Origin: Setomelanomma holmii | Lineage: Eukaryota; Ascomycota; Dothideomycetes; Pleosporales; Phaeosphaeriaceae | DNA: 64,000 nucleotides | NCBI GenBank assembly: GCA_010015745.1 | Contig: ML978161.1 | Coordinates: forward strand, 496,001-560,000 | Reading direction: 5' to 3' | Part shown: positions 34,983 to 46,586 of the stretch, piece by piece | Layout: the number at the start of each line of letters is the position of its first letter | Position numbering within the stretch: the first letter of the stretch is position 1 | The notes under the pieces: model-generated | Databases searched by the model: none | What the model was told of the DNA's origin: nothing | What the model saw: the letters and a program-made list of their open reading frames with translations, nothing else | Made by a program: the position numbers and the translations under genes

Positions 34983-36503
34983 ATGACGAGTTGGAAGAAT
35001 GCAGAAAGCACACTGGCAGGAGATGGTGCCAAGACGATGTGAGTGCCATTAAGCACGTTCTATGGTACAAGGCTCACAAGCACTAGTAAAGAGACGTTGG
35101 ACGAGCCCTTTCGGCCTGGCGACGCGGTCGATTTCTACCGCGCGAAACCAGTCCTCGATCGGCGGATCCATATCGTAGGAATGGGAAATGTGGGACTCTT
35201 CATGGCGCATGCGCTTCGTAGCATACCGAACCCACCTCCAGTGGCGCTCATATTCTCGACATGGGAAAAGTTGACCCAGTGGAACGAGTCGCCACAAAGG
35301 CTGACGTTAGTCACCGATGGTGACGCCGAGATACGTGAAGGATATGATGCAGAGATCGCGATACCACGTATACGACATCATGGCAAGGAGGTGGGATTGA
35401 ACGCTTCGTCTGCCGTTTCAGTTGAAAGCACTTCGACAGGAGAAGGGAAGCCACAAGAAATACTGGAAGGAGAATCGACAGAGCCAATTCGATCGCTGAT
35501 CATATGCTCGAAAGCTCCGTACGTTTTGCAGGGTCTATCGTCTGTCAAACACAGACTCGACAAGGATTCTGTGATCCTGTTCCTGCAGAATGGTATGGGA
35601 GTTGCCGAGGAAGTGAGCAGAGAAATTTTCCCGGATCCGGCAACGCGACCGCATTATATGCTAGGGATCAATTCTCACGGCTTGAACAATGGTAGAGCGG
35701 AGGCTTTTACGACCACGCATGCTGGGTTTGGCACGATTTCAGTGGGCATCTTGCCCCACGAACGCGACCGCAACCCGACCTCTCCATACAAGCCTGAGCG
35801 AAAGTTCTCCGCCAAAGGCTCCGGCAGATATGCGCGAGCACTCAATGCTGATGAGTTGAACCCAGAATATCCGCCTCCCGAAGGTGCGAATTTCGAGTTC
35901 ACTCCCAATCAACGCTACCTTCTGCGTACGCTTCTGCGCACACCCGTGCTCGCCGCTGCTGCATTTTCGCCGCCGGATCTCCTTCAGATGCAATTGGAGA
36001 AGCTTGCGGTGAATTGTATTGTAAACCCGCTCACTGTACTCCTCGACGCACGGAATGGAGCATTACTGTACAATTACGCCCTCACTCGTACCTTGCGTCT
36101 TCTACTCTCCGAGATCAGCCTCGTCATTCGGTCGCTTCCCGAACTCCAGTATATCCCAAACGTGCAAACACGCTTTGACCCTGGACGTCTTGAGACTGTC
36201 GTGGTTGGCGTGGCGAATAGGACCAAAGACAACATCAGCAGCATGCTGGCGGATGCACGAGCGGGTCGGGAGACGGAAATTGAATACATCAACGGATGGA
36301 TTGTTCAGCGAGGCGAGGAGCTGGGTATACGATGCACGATGAATTACATGTTGATGCAGATGGTCAAAGGAAAGGTTGCCATGATCAGTAGAGAGGTCGG
36401 AGAAGGTGTGCCCTATGTGGCGGCTAGAAAAGAGAGGGGCGAGGGAGACGTGCAAGTCAAGGAGAAGGTCGCAAAGAAGGGTGATATTGGAAGCAAGCTA
36501 TAG
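34983..36503 (+). CDS. ketopantoate reductase (ApbA/PanE)-family protein
   Basis: A member of the 2-dehydropantoate 2-reductase family, which reduces ketopantoate with NADPH in pantothenate (CoA) synthesis. Exon 1 (34983..35038) begins MTSWKNAESTLAGDGAKT. A short intron starts with GTGAGT at 35039. The acceptor is uncertain: 35086 (used here, giving 490 aa) and 35080 both keep frame. The nucleotide-binding motif is IHIVGMGNVGLFMAHAL. The catalytic domain shows LILCSKAPYVLQGL-like sequence and VILFLQNGMGVAEEV, and the C-terminal helical domain has KLAVNCIVNPLTVLLDARNG. The protein is much longer than bacterial PanE (about 300 aa) and has large insertions, as in a subset of fungal homologues. 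Whether it makes pantoate or acts on another 2-keto acid cannot be told from the sequence. Confidence 0.85.
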
Positions 36504-36951
36504 ACACAACCACAATGTCGAAGCCGAAGCATCAAAATCAACACTCCCTCTGTTCGGCTAGCTTCAGGTACATACCGCCGCTAACGCACCTTCTCAGCTC
36601 TGATGGGACACTACAAACTCGCTTTCAATGTGCAGTCTTAGTGCTGCGCGAAGATAATTAAGAAGCTTTCGGCACTTAACTACACTGAAAGTATGTAGGC
36701 CAGGAGACCTTCGCCGCTTTATCAGAGTATCAGTTCCCTAGCAAAAACGCGCGAGGTCTTCCAGCTGTGTCTCACCCAAGGTGGAAGGGCGCGGTAAACT
36801 CATCGTGCATATATCACGTGTCAGGCTGCGCCTTCTGAACTTGAAAGGGACGGCCTGCATCTTGTCTACCTCCGCCAGGCAACATCATTTTCCATCACAT
36901 CAGGCTCAGCGTCAACTTCGACACAATCATCCTGTCTCAGCTATATACGCA
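36504..36951. other. intergenic
   Basis: Region between the reductase gene and the decayed HET gene. Nothing recognisable. Confidence 0.4.
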
Positions 36952-39506
36952 ATGTCGTCGTCAACAGCAGCAGCCGATGCCATCCCCCGATATCTACGCT
37001 ACAAGGCTGAGAATAAGAGTGCGGATGACTACTGGGATAATGAGATCGAAAGAGCGAATGAGCTACTCCACGAGCGAATTCAGCAAATGCGAAGCGATAA
37101 ATTATGTTCTGGGTGTGCTCGGTTCGATTGGGTACGAACTCAATTTTATACTTGCGAAGCTAGACGACATGGCCGTACACTGTCGTCGAGAACATCGGTG
37201 CTAAGAACTGATCGCTTGAGACCTCTAAGTTCTCATGAGATGAACCAGTTCCTGAATTGTACCGAAGGCCTTAAAAGCATCGAAGACAATGTGCAATGGG
37301 ACAGTTTTGAGCCTGCCTGGAAAACACTCTTGAGATAAAGTGTTTGATGACGCATCCTAGGTTCAGTTGCACTATTAACTGTAGTCGAAAAGGGCACTGC
37401 ACGTTGTGTCAAAGCCTGCGGCACAACTGCAACGTAGTGCCGCCCGGGTGTAAGCCTGCCCTGCATCTGTATGTTACCTGTCGCGCCGGGCCCCTTCTGG
37501 AGTTCGGCAAAGGCCACAGATGCCAGAGTGTGAGCAAAGTTCAACCACCCAAGAGGTCAGATCGTGCGTGCTAATGGGATGGCAACAGGCGCTTCGAACA
37601 GACCACTTCGAAGAAAGGCAGCTGACCAATGCCATAATATTCGACATTCGGCACAACGTTGGCTTGCATACACGATGTTACATGCGACCACTCGCCAATG
37701 CAGTGGGACAGGTTTCTCCTAAGATGCCGCATTATTGTATCATGCCACGGTTATCAGGTCGTCTCGTCGACTTTTTACTTCTGGCGGGATGGCTGAAGCA
37801 ATGCGATAATGGCCACACGCACGCCGACGATGTCTTCCCACGTACATCAAATGAAGAACTGCCCAACTTTCGCCTGATTGATGTCAAGGGATAAAGCGTG
37901 GTAGAAGGAAATCTTCATGCACGCTACGCTGCAATTAGCTATACATGGGGCTCCCGAGGACAGTATCGCTTGACCCAGGACCAGGTGCAAGCACTCGAAA
38001 GGCCCGGCTTACTAGAGCAAATCAGGTCGCTACTGCCTCCGGCAATCGTCGATTCTATGAAAGCTTGCCGAAAGCTGGAAATTACCTACTTACGGATTGA
38101 TACTCTTTGTATCATTCAAGACGACATAGAGAGCAAAAACCATCAAATCCAAAATATGGATCACATATATACTGGCGCATACATGACTTTAGTAGCTGCA
38201 TCATCTGTAAGAACCTCAAGCTGCGATGCGCTGAGAGCGTTCGGTCTGGCGAGAGTAACTGTCGCTACATTCGTCGCTTCACAGCCCAGCCAGAGCATTT
38301 TGACCATGGACGCCGTACGTTATGTGTTGACGCCCGAGGATCCTTGCGTATCCCTGAACTGGGCTCTATCAAGCTCATCCTGGTTTACTAGAGGGTGGTA
38401 AGTTGTCCTATTGCAATTGTAACGGAATTATTGCTGATCCTCTGCTCATTATGTAGGACCTTCCAAGCAATGGTGTTGTCTCGTCGTATGTTAGTTTTCA
38501 TCGTCCACGAAGCATTCTTCCACTGTCCAGAAGGCCTGCTGGAGGAAAGCATATGTTTAGGCGACAACACCAATGGCTCGCTCCCACTGCGATCTATCGA
38601 AAGCATCCGTCTCTGTAACTTCCTGCACTGGGCAAGATTGTGGGAACATGCAGGGTCAGAAAATATCTTCTCTCATCGTTTGCAGTACCGCTCGATATAC
38701 CTTGATACTTGGGCCCAATCTGAGACGCAGATTGACCTTTGACGGCGATATTCTCGATGCTTTTAGTGGCATCATACATGCCCTGAGCCCTATCTTTGGT
38801 GGTTTCCATTGGGGTCTACTCCAGAACCTCTTCGCCAGAGCTATGTTTTTGAAGACACCGTACGCCATTGAGTGTCGAACGCTGTTTCCGTCCTGGTCCT
38901 GGCTCGGGAGGAAGATCGCCAGCGAGCCATCTTCCGCAACAAATATTGCGTCGGACATACCACTTGTTGGTGGAACACTGACGTCTATGGTTCACATCTA
39001 TGCATACGACAAACTTGAGCAACCGAAGCTCTTGCCTGGTCTGCGAGACAACGTTGAAGGAGTTGAAGGATTCAGCAGTCCATTCATCGACGCATTCAAC
39101 AAGTCCACTAAGCTTGATCCGTTACCGTTGCATCCAAGTATAGACGACAAAAAGTGTGTCTCTGTAGCAGCCGCTCATGACCCACAAGTACTGCTGTTCT
39201 GGACGCAAGTTGTCTGTGTCCCCCGGCAGTGGTCAGCACTGAGCCGATATATGTCTTTTGACTACGCTCGACAACAAGAACAAGTGGAAATTCTTTTGAT
39301 CGTCGGGTGTTTCGATGGACCGGGATCTGGAGAATGAGAAGATTTGCAACGTGGACAGAATAACGGACAACATCTTCATCTGCTACTATGGTCTAATCAT
39401 GGAACGCCATGACGGCTTTGCTCGCCGCATTGGCACTGTCGAAGACTTTCCACGGCAAGCATGGCTGGACTCAAATCCTCAGAAAGAGTTGATTGTACTT
39501 AGCTGA
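36952..39506 (+). pseudogene. broken HET-domain (heterokaryon incompatibility) gene
   Basis: Pieces of a HET-domain protein lie in order but not in one frame. The domain core is clear: PNFRLIDVKG, YAAISYTWG, SMKACRKLEITYLRIDTLCI, QDDIESKNHQIQNMDHIYTG and AYMTLVAAS. The family's end is also visible: FPSWSWLG, and RQAWLDSNPQKELIVLS before the final stop. Breaks are a TAA at 37892..37894 between VKG and SVVEG with no intron able to remove it, a stop at 37336 in the N-terminal part, and a frame change near 39315..39340 before the last segment. A normal intron at about 38400..38457 survives, and a possible 40-nt intron near 38686 could explain one other frame change. The canonical YLWVDALCI is here YLRIDTLCI. 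HET proteins trigger cell death after fusion of unlike individuals. Sequencing error is an alternative for single breaks, but not easily for all. Confidence 0.75.
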
Positions 39507-40271
39507 TCAACAACTTTATCTGCTCGAATCCCACGCCCACTTTGAGGCCCGCTGCCAGTAGTGGATGGTCGATTATGTATTTGTGTGATCAGTCCCGTGT
39601 ATTGCTTATAAAATGTGAATATCTCACTCTGTTCTTATCAACCAGTATCCATTGATTTAATGTTTGACCTGATCACACCCAGGCCACAGTCGCTGTTCAA
39701 CAGGGGAAACTGATATCATGTAGTCACTTAGCCCACAAGATCACGATGGTAATGTTTGATTGTCGGATTCACCATAACTCATAATGTCACTTTGGCTATG
39801 CCCTCTTCATCGTGCGACCAGCACGGGTATACTCTTCACGCTCTTGGAGCGTTTGAACTTTGTCTGTATAAAGACTCGAGCATGTACCTACGAGTCTTCT
39901 TTCCTCCTTAGACAACAACATCTTCTAAACACTTTTCGAATAAACTTCTTACAATCTCCTCATACATTTCAATATACTCAGATCGCCTGGAGCGACCGTA
40001 TCATTACCTTCCAATCACTCGAAAGTCTGGGGCGGAACTTCTACATTTAATCTTCAACAGCGACTTGCCCGGCGCAACAAGAACCATCTTCCAAGGCTCT
40101 CATCGGCATCACATCGCCCGGAGCGGAGACAGTATCCACACGTGCCCTGGAGTACATTGCGAACAGCGGACTGTTTACACCTGCCATTTAAGGACCGCAT
40201 CGTACGACGTATCTCTACACCGTATACCTTCAGCCCTAGATTTACCTCAACATCCCTTTTCCCACAACATC
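39507..40271. other. promoter and ATG-free leader of the small orphan gene
   Basis: Contains a TATA box and then, from about 39895 to 40271, roughly 380 bp without a single ATG on the plus strand, rich in CAA/CTT tracts typical of fungal leaders. Confidence 0.55.
39867..39872 (+). promoter_or_regulatory. TATA box of the small orphan gene
   Basis: TATAAA in the context tgTATAAAgactcg, followed by an A/C-rich leader. The first ATG after position 39895 is the start of the downstream gene. Confidence 0.55.
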
Positions 40272-40622
40272 ATGTGCTACTACCAAGCAAGGGAGTGTGC
40301 CTCTCGACAGTACTGCACAGGAAACAATAATAGAATAAACGACAACCTCGATGTGAAATGGAACGGCAGATGTCAACGTGAACCAGGCAAGCTGAAGAAG
40401 CCCAAGAAAAGCAAGGTCAACAGTCCACCAAGCGGGTATTGTAAACTTGCGATCCAGATTGAAAGCATCAACCCACTCTTGGCGCCCATACCGGGGAAAT
40501 TTTGCAGGGCGTGTGTCGCAAGACACAAGCAGGAGAAGGCGGCCAGGAAAAGGGAAGCCGATGAGGCCCATGGGAGGGGAGTGACCGCGTTTCGTGCTGG
40601 CGGATGTGAGTTGAAGATGTGA
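40272..40622 (+). CDS. small Lys/Cys-rich orphan protein
   Basis: 116 aa, unrecognised. It starts MCYYQARECASRQYC and is basic, with seven or eight cysteines, a Lys-rich run (KLKKPKKSKV, about 40-49), a KFCRACVARHKQEKAARKR stretch, and no signal peptide or membrane segment. The CxxC pair followed by a basic helix could bind metal or nucleic acid, but that is guesswork. Support for a real gene is mainly the promoter: a TATA box about 400 bp upstream and a long leader free of ATG, so scanning ribosomes would start here. No intron is needed. Confidence 0.55.
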   Translation: MCYYQARECASRQYCTGNNNRINDNLDVKWNGRCQREPGKLKKPKKSKVNSPPSGYCKLAIQIESINPLLAPIPGKFCRACVARHKQEKAARKREADEAHGRGVTAFRAGGCELKM

Positions 40623-40811
40623 CTTCGAGGACCAAGCATATGATAGGGTGGCCACGTGCTTCGTAGAGTGGTGGAGTATAGTGTATAGTCGGGCTGAGAT
40701 ATGCTGGAACTACACAGGGAAGGGTATTAAAAAATTTCTTATGCGCTCAGTGAGTCTTCTCACTCCAATACATCCTAAACGACTTCAAACTCCCATATCC
40801 ATCACCCACGC

Positions 40812-41759
40812 TCACCTCTTGATTTCCCCAGTCAAGAAAGCAATACTCCTCGCCTGCTCCTCCCCACTCGTACTACAACTGACCTCCTTCAACTCCTCCA
40901 ACGCCTCAAGACTCGCCTTCGCACCCTCAACCTGCATCGCCCAACTATCACTCCCCAACGGCAACCTCAACAGCATATCCCCACCCTTCTCCACGAACTT
41001 ATACAAAACCTCAACCACCCTCTCCACCTCAGCCCAATTCTTCCGTGCCTCAGGATCTGCTACATACGCCCTAAGGACATTCGCGGGCAGCCGCGGATCT
41101 GCATACACCGAATCATCCCCCACCTCCCCTTCCCCTTCCCCAGCCATCTTCACCGACGTCTCAGCATACCTCGTCTTCACACCTCCCGGCTCCACAATCA
41201 GCACCCTAATCCCCCACTCCTCAGGCACCTCCTTACTCAGCGCCTCGCTAAAGCCCTCCAGCGCGAATTTACTCGTGTGATAGAACGCGCCGCCGGGAAA
41301 CGCCTGCCGCCCACCGCCGCTGCTCATTTGCACAAACAACCCGCCGCGCGGACCAGAGAGCGGATTTGTGTCGCGCATGATGGGTAAAAGGAGTTGAGTG
41401 ATGCGTACTGCGGACCAAAAGTTCGTGTCCATTAACTTGCGAGCGCAGTCAGGGGAGACGAGTTCGGTGTGTGCGTGGAGACCGTAGCCGGCGTTGTTGA
41501 CGGCGATGTCGATGCGGTGCCATTTTCGCAGGGTGGCGGCGATGGCGGCGTGGATGGAGGATTCGGAAGTTACGTCGAGGGTGACTTTGAGGATGTTGGG
41601 GGTGGAGGGGAGGGATGTGAGGGTGGATACGTTGCGTGCTGTCGCTACGATGCGATGCTGCGTATGGGTCGCGAGGTAATGGCAGAGGGTGTATCCTATT
41701 CCAGAGGAGCAGCCGGTTATGAACCAGACGGCGGAGGAGGGCAGGGTGTAGGGTGCCAT
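40812..41759 (-). CDS. short-chain dehydrogenase/reductase (SDR)
   Basis: A classical NAD(P)(H)-dependent SDR, 315 aa and intronless. The cofactor loop is TGCSSGIG at 15-22, NNAG is at 88-91, the catalytic Ser is in QMSSGGG (146 or 147), and the YxxxK pair is Y160/K164 (FYHTSKFALEGFSEAL). EPGGVKTRY after the active site is the usual PG motif. The substrate cannot be named; similar fungal proteins are annotated as oxidoreductases of the retinol-dehydrogenase/1-acyl-DHAP-reductase-like group. The stop lies close to the preceding rightward gene (189 bp). Codon use is strongly C-ending, like the neighbouring housekeeping genes. Confidence 0.92.
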   Translation of the reverse strand: MAPYTLPSSAVWFITGCSSGIGYTLCHYLATHTQHRIVATARNVSTLTSLPSTPNILKVTLDVTSESSIHAAIAATLRKWHRIDIAVNNAGYGLHAHTELVSPDCARKLMDTNFWSAVRITQLLLPIMRDTNPLSGPRGGLFVQMSSGGGRQAFPGGAFYHTSKFALEGFSEALSKEVPEEWGIRVLIVEPGGVKTRYAETSVKMAGEGEGEVGDDSVYADPRLPANVLRAYVADPEARKNWAEVERVVEVLYKFVEKGGDMLLRLPLGSDSWAMQVEGAKASLEALEELKEVSCSTSGEEQARSIAFLTGEIKR

Positions 41760-42734
41760 GGTGAGATGAGAGGATCTGGTGTAGTGTTTGGCCTGGGACG
41801 CTGAGGGGTTGAGATGGTTTGGGCTATTTAAGTGATAGCCTTAATGATGTGCTTCGTTCTCGTCGTTGCCCAGTCGGTTGGTATACTTTGTCGTATGTAG
41901 CTTTTGCTTGACTCTTGTTACCTCCGTAGTCTTTCACTTCACTTCGTCCGAAAGCGCCCATAACGCCGTACAGTAGCGATTTATCTCCACATTGCGATGC
42001 GACATATCACGCTTCGTTATTGGCACTGTGACGTGCATGCTGACGGTCAGGACAAGCTCATCAAGCCTCTTGCCACAACCTGTGCGTTGACGATCGAGGC
42101 TCATGATACCTATTCAGGTGGCTGATGACTATACTGAGGCACAACAAAACATGCCGACACAAGGCATTGGATGAGTGCTGATGGTGACTCAGCGGATGTC
42201 CACAGCATCATTCAACGGACTTAAGCGCCACGATGTACGGACGGACGAAATTGAAGGCCCTGTAGAAGAATACTCGAGGACACAATAACAGAAACTCGAA
42301 CTGCTTGCATGGTCAATCGATGTTTATTAATCAAAAGTACTTGTACGGATAGTACCCAAGGAGCTGTGCTCAACTTGATGGTTGTACGTATAACGCGCCT
42401 GTTGTCTTCCGCAATCGCACAACCAGCTTACTCTGCGGGTATTGGCGCTCCCATTAGTATTTTTGAACGAAACATGAAGACAAATAACCTCCAAATGCAG
42501 GACATAATCATCAAACATGGTGCATAACAGGCAAATCGCCGAGTGCCGCCAACTCCGGTAAGAAATGTGGTCGATTACCACGACAGCTTAATGGCATAGG
42601 ACACATTATTGGTGGCGGTTTGGTTCGAAGGACTCTGCGCTGTGCAGCATAAAAGCTGCTCGATGTCGCATATGACAAAGTCGGGGCGATTATCGCGGAG
42701 GTGATGAAATCGGTAGACATAATCGACGAATACA
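41760..42734. other. intergenic, SDR promoter and bHLH-gene 3' flank
   Basis: A TATA-like TTAAATA (minus strand, 41825..41831) sits about 70 bp upstream of the SDR start. Nothing else is recognised in the remaining 900 bp. Confidence 0.45.
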
Positions 42735-44806
42735 TCAGGTGGCGTCTTCAGTGTCGGTATTCGGGCTCGACGTTGGTTCAGCTTTGAGCTGCGCTGCAAC
42801 ATCGGCCGAAGATCCGACCGAACTGCTTCTCCTCAAAGCGGCAAGCTCTTTCCTCAACTGCTCCATCTCTTGATCTTTATATTCAATCAGCTTGTCTCTC
42901 TCCGAGACTTCTCGCTTGAGCTGCTTGATATAGTCAATGGCACTCTCCACCTTGGCAGCTTTCGAATTGCTTGATTGTGCTGCAGAGGACTCAGGGCTCT
43001 TCGCGTCCGTCGCGCCAATCAGCGGCGAGGGAAGTAGAGCCTGCATCTCCTGCAAGGCCATATTAATGCGGTTTCGACGGCCTTGCTCGGCAATCTTGTG
43101 GGAGGTGCGTTTCGAGGTGAGATTCGTCGAGAGTGATGTGGGGTAGACTACGCCTGGAACAGTGGTACCATCAAGGATGTTCTGGTAATTTGACTTTGAT
43201 GCTAGAAGCAGGGCGTGTGTGTCGGCAACTGCTGTTATTCATTAGCATCCGCACATACCCAACCAGAAATCAAGTTCTTACCGTTTCCGCCTTCAGGAAG
43301 CAGCGGTTTTATGCTGGGCGAGATCTTTGGTCTCAAGGCAGGGCTCACTAGCGTAGAGCATGTGCTGTTCCTCTTCTTTCCAGTGCGGGCAAATTTAGGG
43401 TCTGCCTTTTTGCCATTTGTCATCGAAAACGCAGGGCTCGTAGGGGTCGATACAGCCTCAATCATTGGACTAGGTTTACCAGACATGGCCGCTCCAGGGG
43501 TGCTAAGTGGGTTGAGCTTGGGGGTCTTTCGCGCAGTCAAGCGAGGCGTGTCCTGGTCTCCGTCTAGAATCACCGTGTCGAGCCGTGACAAGGCTGGACG
43601 ATCTAGCGAGGCTTCTGGTAGAGTCAAATCCTCCATCATGGGCGGCGCTTCGGGCGGACCACCGAAGTTGGGAGACGGATGTATGCGCATCAGAGAAGCT
43701 GGTGTGGCGGGTGTGGCAGGACCGTTGAATTGAGCCATCATAGCGGGAGATTGCGTCACGGAACCAGGCTTTGGAGGTGGTCGCATCTCAGACAATAGCG
43801 GTTCGGGAGAGATGGAGTCTGTCTCTGATGCATCTCGACTCCGGGGCACATCGAGGCCGCTGGATGAGGGACGCCCTCCGCGTGCCTCTTGCATCAGCTC
43901 AGTGACCTCCTTGGGTGGAATGAGTGAGGAAACGGTTGCTTTTCGTCGGCCTGGTTTCACAATGGGTGACTGTCGCACGCGGCCACTGGCGTTTCCCGAA
44001 CGTGGTACATTTCGCTTGTTGGTGCTTCTCAGTTTCCTTCCCGTCTCCTGCTGCGTCATTGCTGGCTCGCCCAACATGTCAATGTCAACGTCGATTGGGG
44101 AGTGACCGGTCGAGCTCCCAGAAGTCGTGTTCTGCGATTGTTGATGCGCATGCTGGTGGCTCTGCGCGTTGAGGGCAGGGGATGTAAGTGGACTGAAATA
44201 GGCTCCTGGCACGGGGAAGTCGGGTATCTGGAAACGCGCATCGTGGGGTGTCACGGCGGGTGAGACTAGTGGGGTGAAAGTCTACCAAACTGTCAGTGCA
44301 ATCGGTACCACCGCAGAGCTGTGCCAACATACCGCGTCGTCTTTGCGCATGTTGTACCTCTGATCGAACAAGGCTTGCTGGGGGTCCATCTGCTGCATAT
44401 AGCGGTGCGGGTCGCCATGCATTTCTATGCTGTTTGGCGTCGGGGGCACGCCCTGATGAGGGCGATACACCTGGTCCGGCGCCTGTGTGAAGACAGGCGT
44501 GCCTGCCTGGCTGTACTGGCCCATAGCATAGTCGAAGGAGAAGCTGTTGTTGTGCTGTGGCATGCCATGTCCGCTGATATTGGCCTGAGGCCGCGCGCCT
44601 GGCGTTCCATTTGGGTGATGCTGGGGCAGCTGCGCGCCAAAGTCATGGAGAGAGCTGGGTCCGCCATGGTATTCTCCATTATTGTAGGAAAATTCCGAGA
44701 GGTCCAGATCGAGCTGGTCGAAGTTGATAAGATCACCGAATGACTGCTCGGTTGTCGCGTCCATGGCATCGAATGTCTCCGCATTCGTCCACGCCTGTCC
44801 GTTCAT
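42735..44806 (-). CDS. nuc-1: bHLH transcription factor, NUC-1/PHO4-like
   Basis: Three exons, 44806..44333, 44281..43282 and 43231..42735, give 656 aa. The bHLH domain is at the C-terminus. It is preceded by the family signature KSNYQNILDGTTVPGVVYP, then STNLTSKRTSHKIAEQGRRN and RINMALQEMQALLPS. The H, E and R residues of the basic region that read CACGTG are present. Helix 2 is KVESAIDYIKQLKREV, followed by a short leucine zipper-like tail. The long N-terminal part is Pro/Gln/Ser-rich, with an acidic possible activation region (FGDLINFDQLDLDLSEF). NUC-1 in Neurospora and PHO4 in yeast activate phosphate-starvation genes, so the same role is inferred. The start is the first ATG after an in-frame stop; a further 5' exon cannot be excluded. 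The acceptor of exon 3 is a CAGCAG pair. Confidence 0.86.
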
Positions 44807-46184
44807 TGCGCGCGGCGAAGCCCTGGTGGATACAGAGGGCGAGACAGTCGACTCTGGGGTAGACAAATTCTCTCCCGCGCGGTGGTGGGGCTTGGTGGGT
44901 AGTCGCAGGCGCGGAAATGGGGCGCGGCTATGTCACGAACATGTGTTGGTGGGCTGTCAGATAGATGCGCATCGGAATGGCGCAGTGTGGGAAATTCTTG
45001 TTGATGTCGACATCGCTCCTCTAGCACAGCACCGGAGAGGGAGACGTCAAGACTAGAGCGAAGCACAGCAGGCGCTGCAGGAGGAGGCCGGGTGGGTTTG
45101 CGATTGGCGAAAATCCCACGGATTAGGTGATAGTCCTCCCGCGCGGCGGAGCCACGGTCGTTAGCCTGATGGCGATACAGGGTACCATCAGGTGCCATAC
45201 CAAACGCCTCGGAATCTGCGCCGCATGACGTTCAGCCTCTCGGCAGTAGACTTCATCTTGTCCGGTGCTGGGGAAGGTCTCAGATGAAGACTGTGAAGCC
45301 TGACTCGAGCTAGGCGTGGATGAACGAACACCTGATTTCTCAACTCTGCCTCCTCCACTGCGCAAGCCCTGGACCGGTTCGAATATTGGAACGGGCAAAT
45401 GATGGGCGACCGGTGTAGACTACCGATAATCGAGCCAATAGTCCGTCTGCGCATACATTCACCGTAGTTGCGCTTGGCACTTGTCAACGAGTCGGCGTCG
45501 ACAGGCCACTCGCAGTTCACCCAGAAGCGAACTTCGGTGCCCGTGCGAGCTCCCCAGAGCCGAATCCAGTCAGCTGGTACAAACGGCAGACATGCTGATC
45601 AGCTCACACTGCACGTCTTCGACTTGATTGTCGAAGTGGTCAATCTGTAAGAATTGCCGGATAACTTCGCGGTCTTACTAGACTGCCTACGGTACACTGC
45701 GCCAGCTGGGAAGGACACCTGCGGTTCGTGAGGGGAAAATTGATGTTTTGCCTGTCGCGCCCTATTAATCTCGTTTCGCTGGCTAGCTCCGACCTGCCTG
45801 TTCAAGCCTGGCGACGAAGTGCTTTTGGACGAGAAGCCTTCTAGAAACCATACGACGTCCTCTGTGGCTGAATGAAAAGAAATGCTCAACAGTGAGCAAA
45901 GCCATGATGCTGCTTGTACCTCGTGAATTGAATTCCTGGCAAGGCGGACAGCCATGCAAACACCCATGAAACCGCCGCGCTGTACACTGAAAGCCAGCGA
46001 GCATGCGCTTTTCCCTAATTTACACAATGATGAAAGTACACCCATCCCATATCTCCTCCCAGGCAGGACTGCTGCGCATCGTGGGGTATTATCACCTCCT
46101 CCAATAAAGGAAACGTACTCTGCCGTCAAGGGCCCGCAGAACGCCAATACTCAGACATCACCTCTGCACCTCGTCTTGCGTCGT
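44807..46184. other. intergenic, bHLH-gene upstream region
   Basis: Holds the promoter and leader of the bHLH gene and the G-gamma 3' flank. Long minus-strand frames here start with GTG or TTG and show no known motif. A non-coding first exon of the bHLH gene may lie here. Confidence 0.45.
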
Positions 46185-46586
46185 TTACATTACGATGCAG
46201 CAGCCGTTACTTTGCTGTGGTGCGTAGGGGTCTTCGCGCTTGTCAATCTTCGCGTCATGTCAGCATCGCACTCCGCGACATCAATGCGAGGAAGTCCTAC
46301 CGTGCCCCATCGTGATGGCACCATCCAGTCCTTAGGCTCCTTGTCCGTGAAAGCAATCAAACTGTGATGGCATGTTAGCATCCCCTTACATACTGTTACT
46401 CTACTGGAGGGCGTACTCTAGTGCGGCCTCGGACACAGGTATCCTGCGGCGCTCCAGGTCTTCTCGTAGGCGTTGGTTTAGTTCGGTGAGTCGTCGTAGC
46501 TTGAGCTCGGCCATGCTCTGCTTCTTGCTCTTGCCATCGCCGCCCGTCCGTATCTCGTAGGGCGCGGCAGCCATCATGGCGGGCAT
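46185..46586 (-). CDS. gpgA: heterotrimeric G-protein gamma subunit
   Basis: G-gamma, partner of G-beta in pheromone, nutrient and developmental signalling at the plasma membrane. Three exons, 46586..46417, 46361..46301 and 46247..46185, give 97 aa. The coiled-coil that binds G-beta is QSMAELKLRRLTELNQRLRE, followed by DLERRRIPVSEAALDLI. MVPSRWGTIDKREDPYAPQQ is the conserved C-terminal half. The protein ends GCCIVM: C94 begins the CaaX box (CIVM) for farnesylation, and C93 is a likely palmitoylation site. Intron 2 follows WGT and has a GCTGAC branch point. Without the two joins the CaaX box is lost, so this gene is easily misannotated. An in-frame second ATG pair lies at residues 4-5. Confidence 0.95.

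Noticed and set aside
45599..46147. 182-codon frame on the minus strand between the bHLH and G-gamma genes
   Set aside because: Starts with TTG rather than ATG and overlaps the expected 3' flank of G-gamma and leader of the bHLH gene; no motif.
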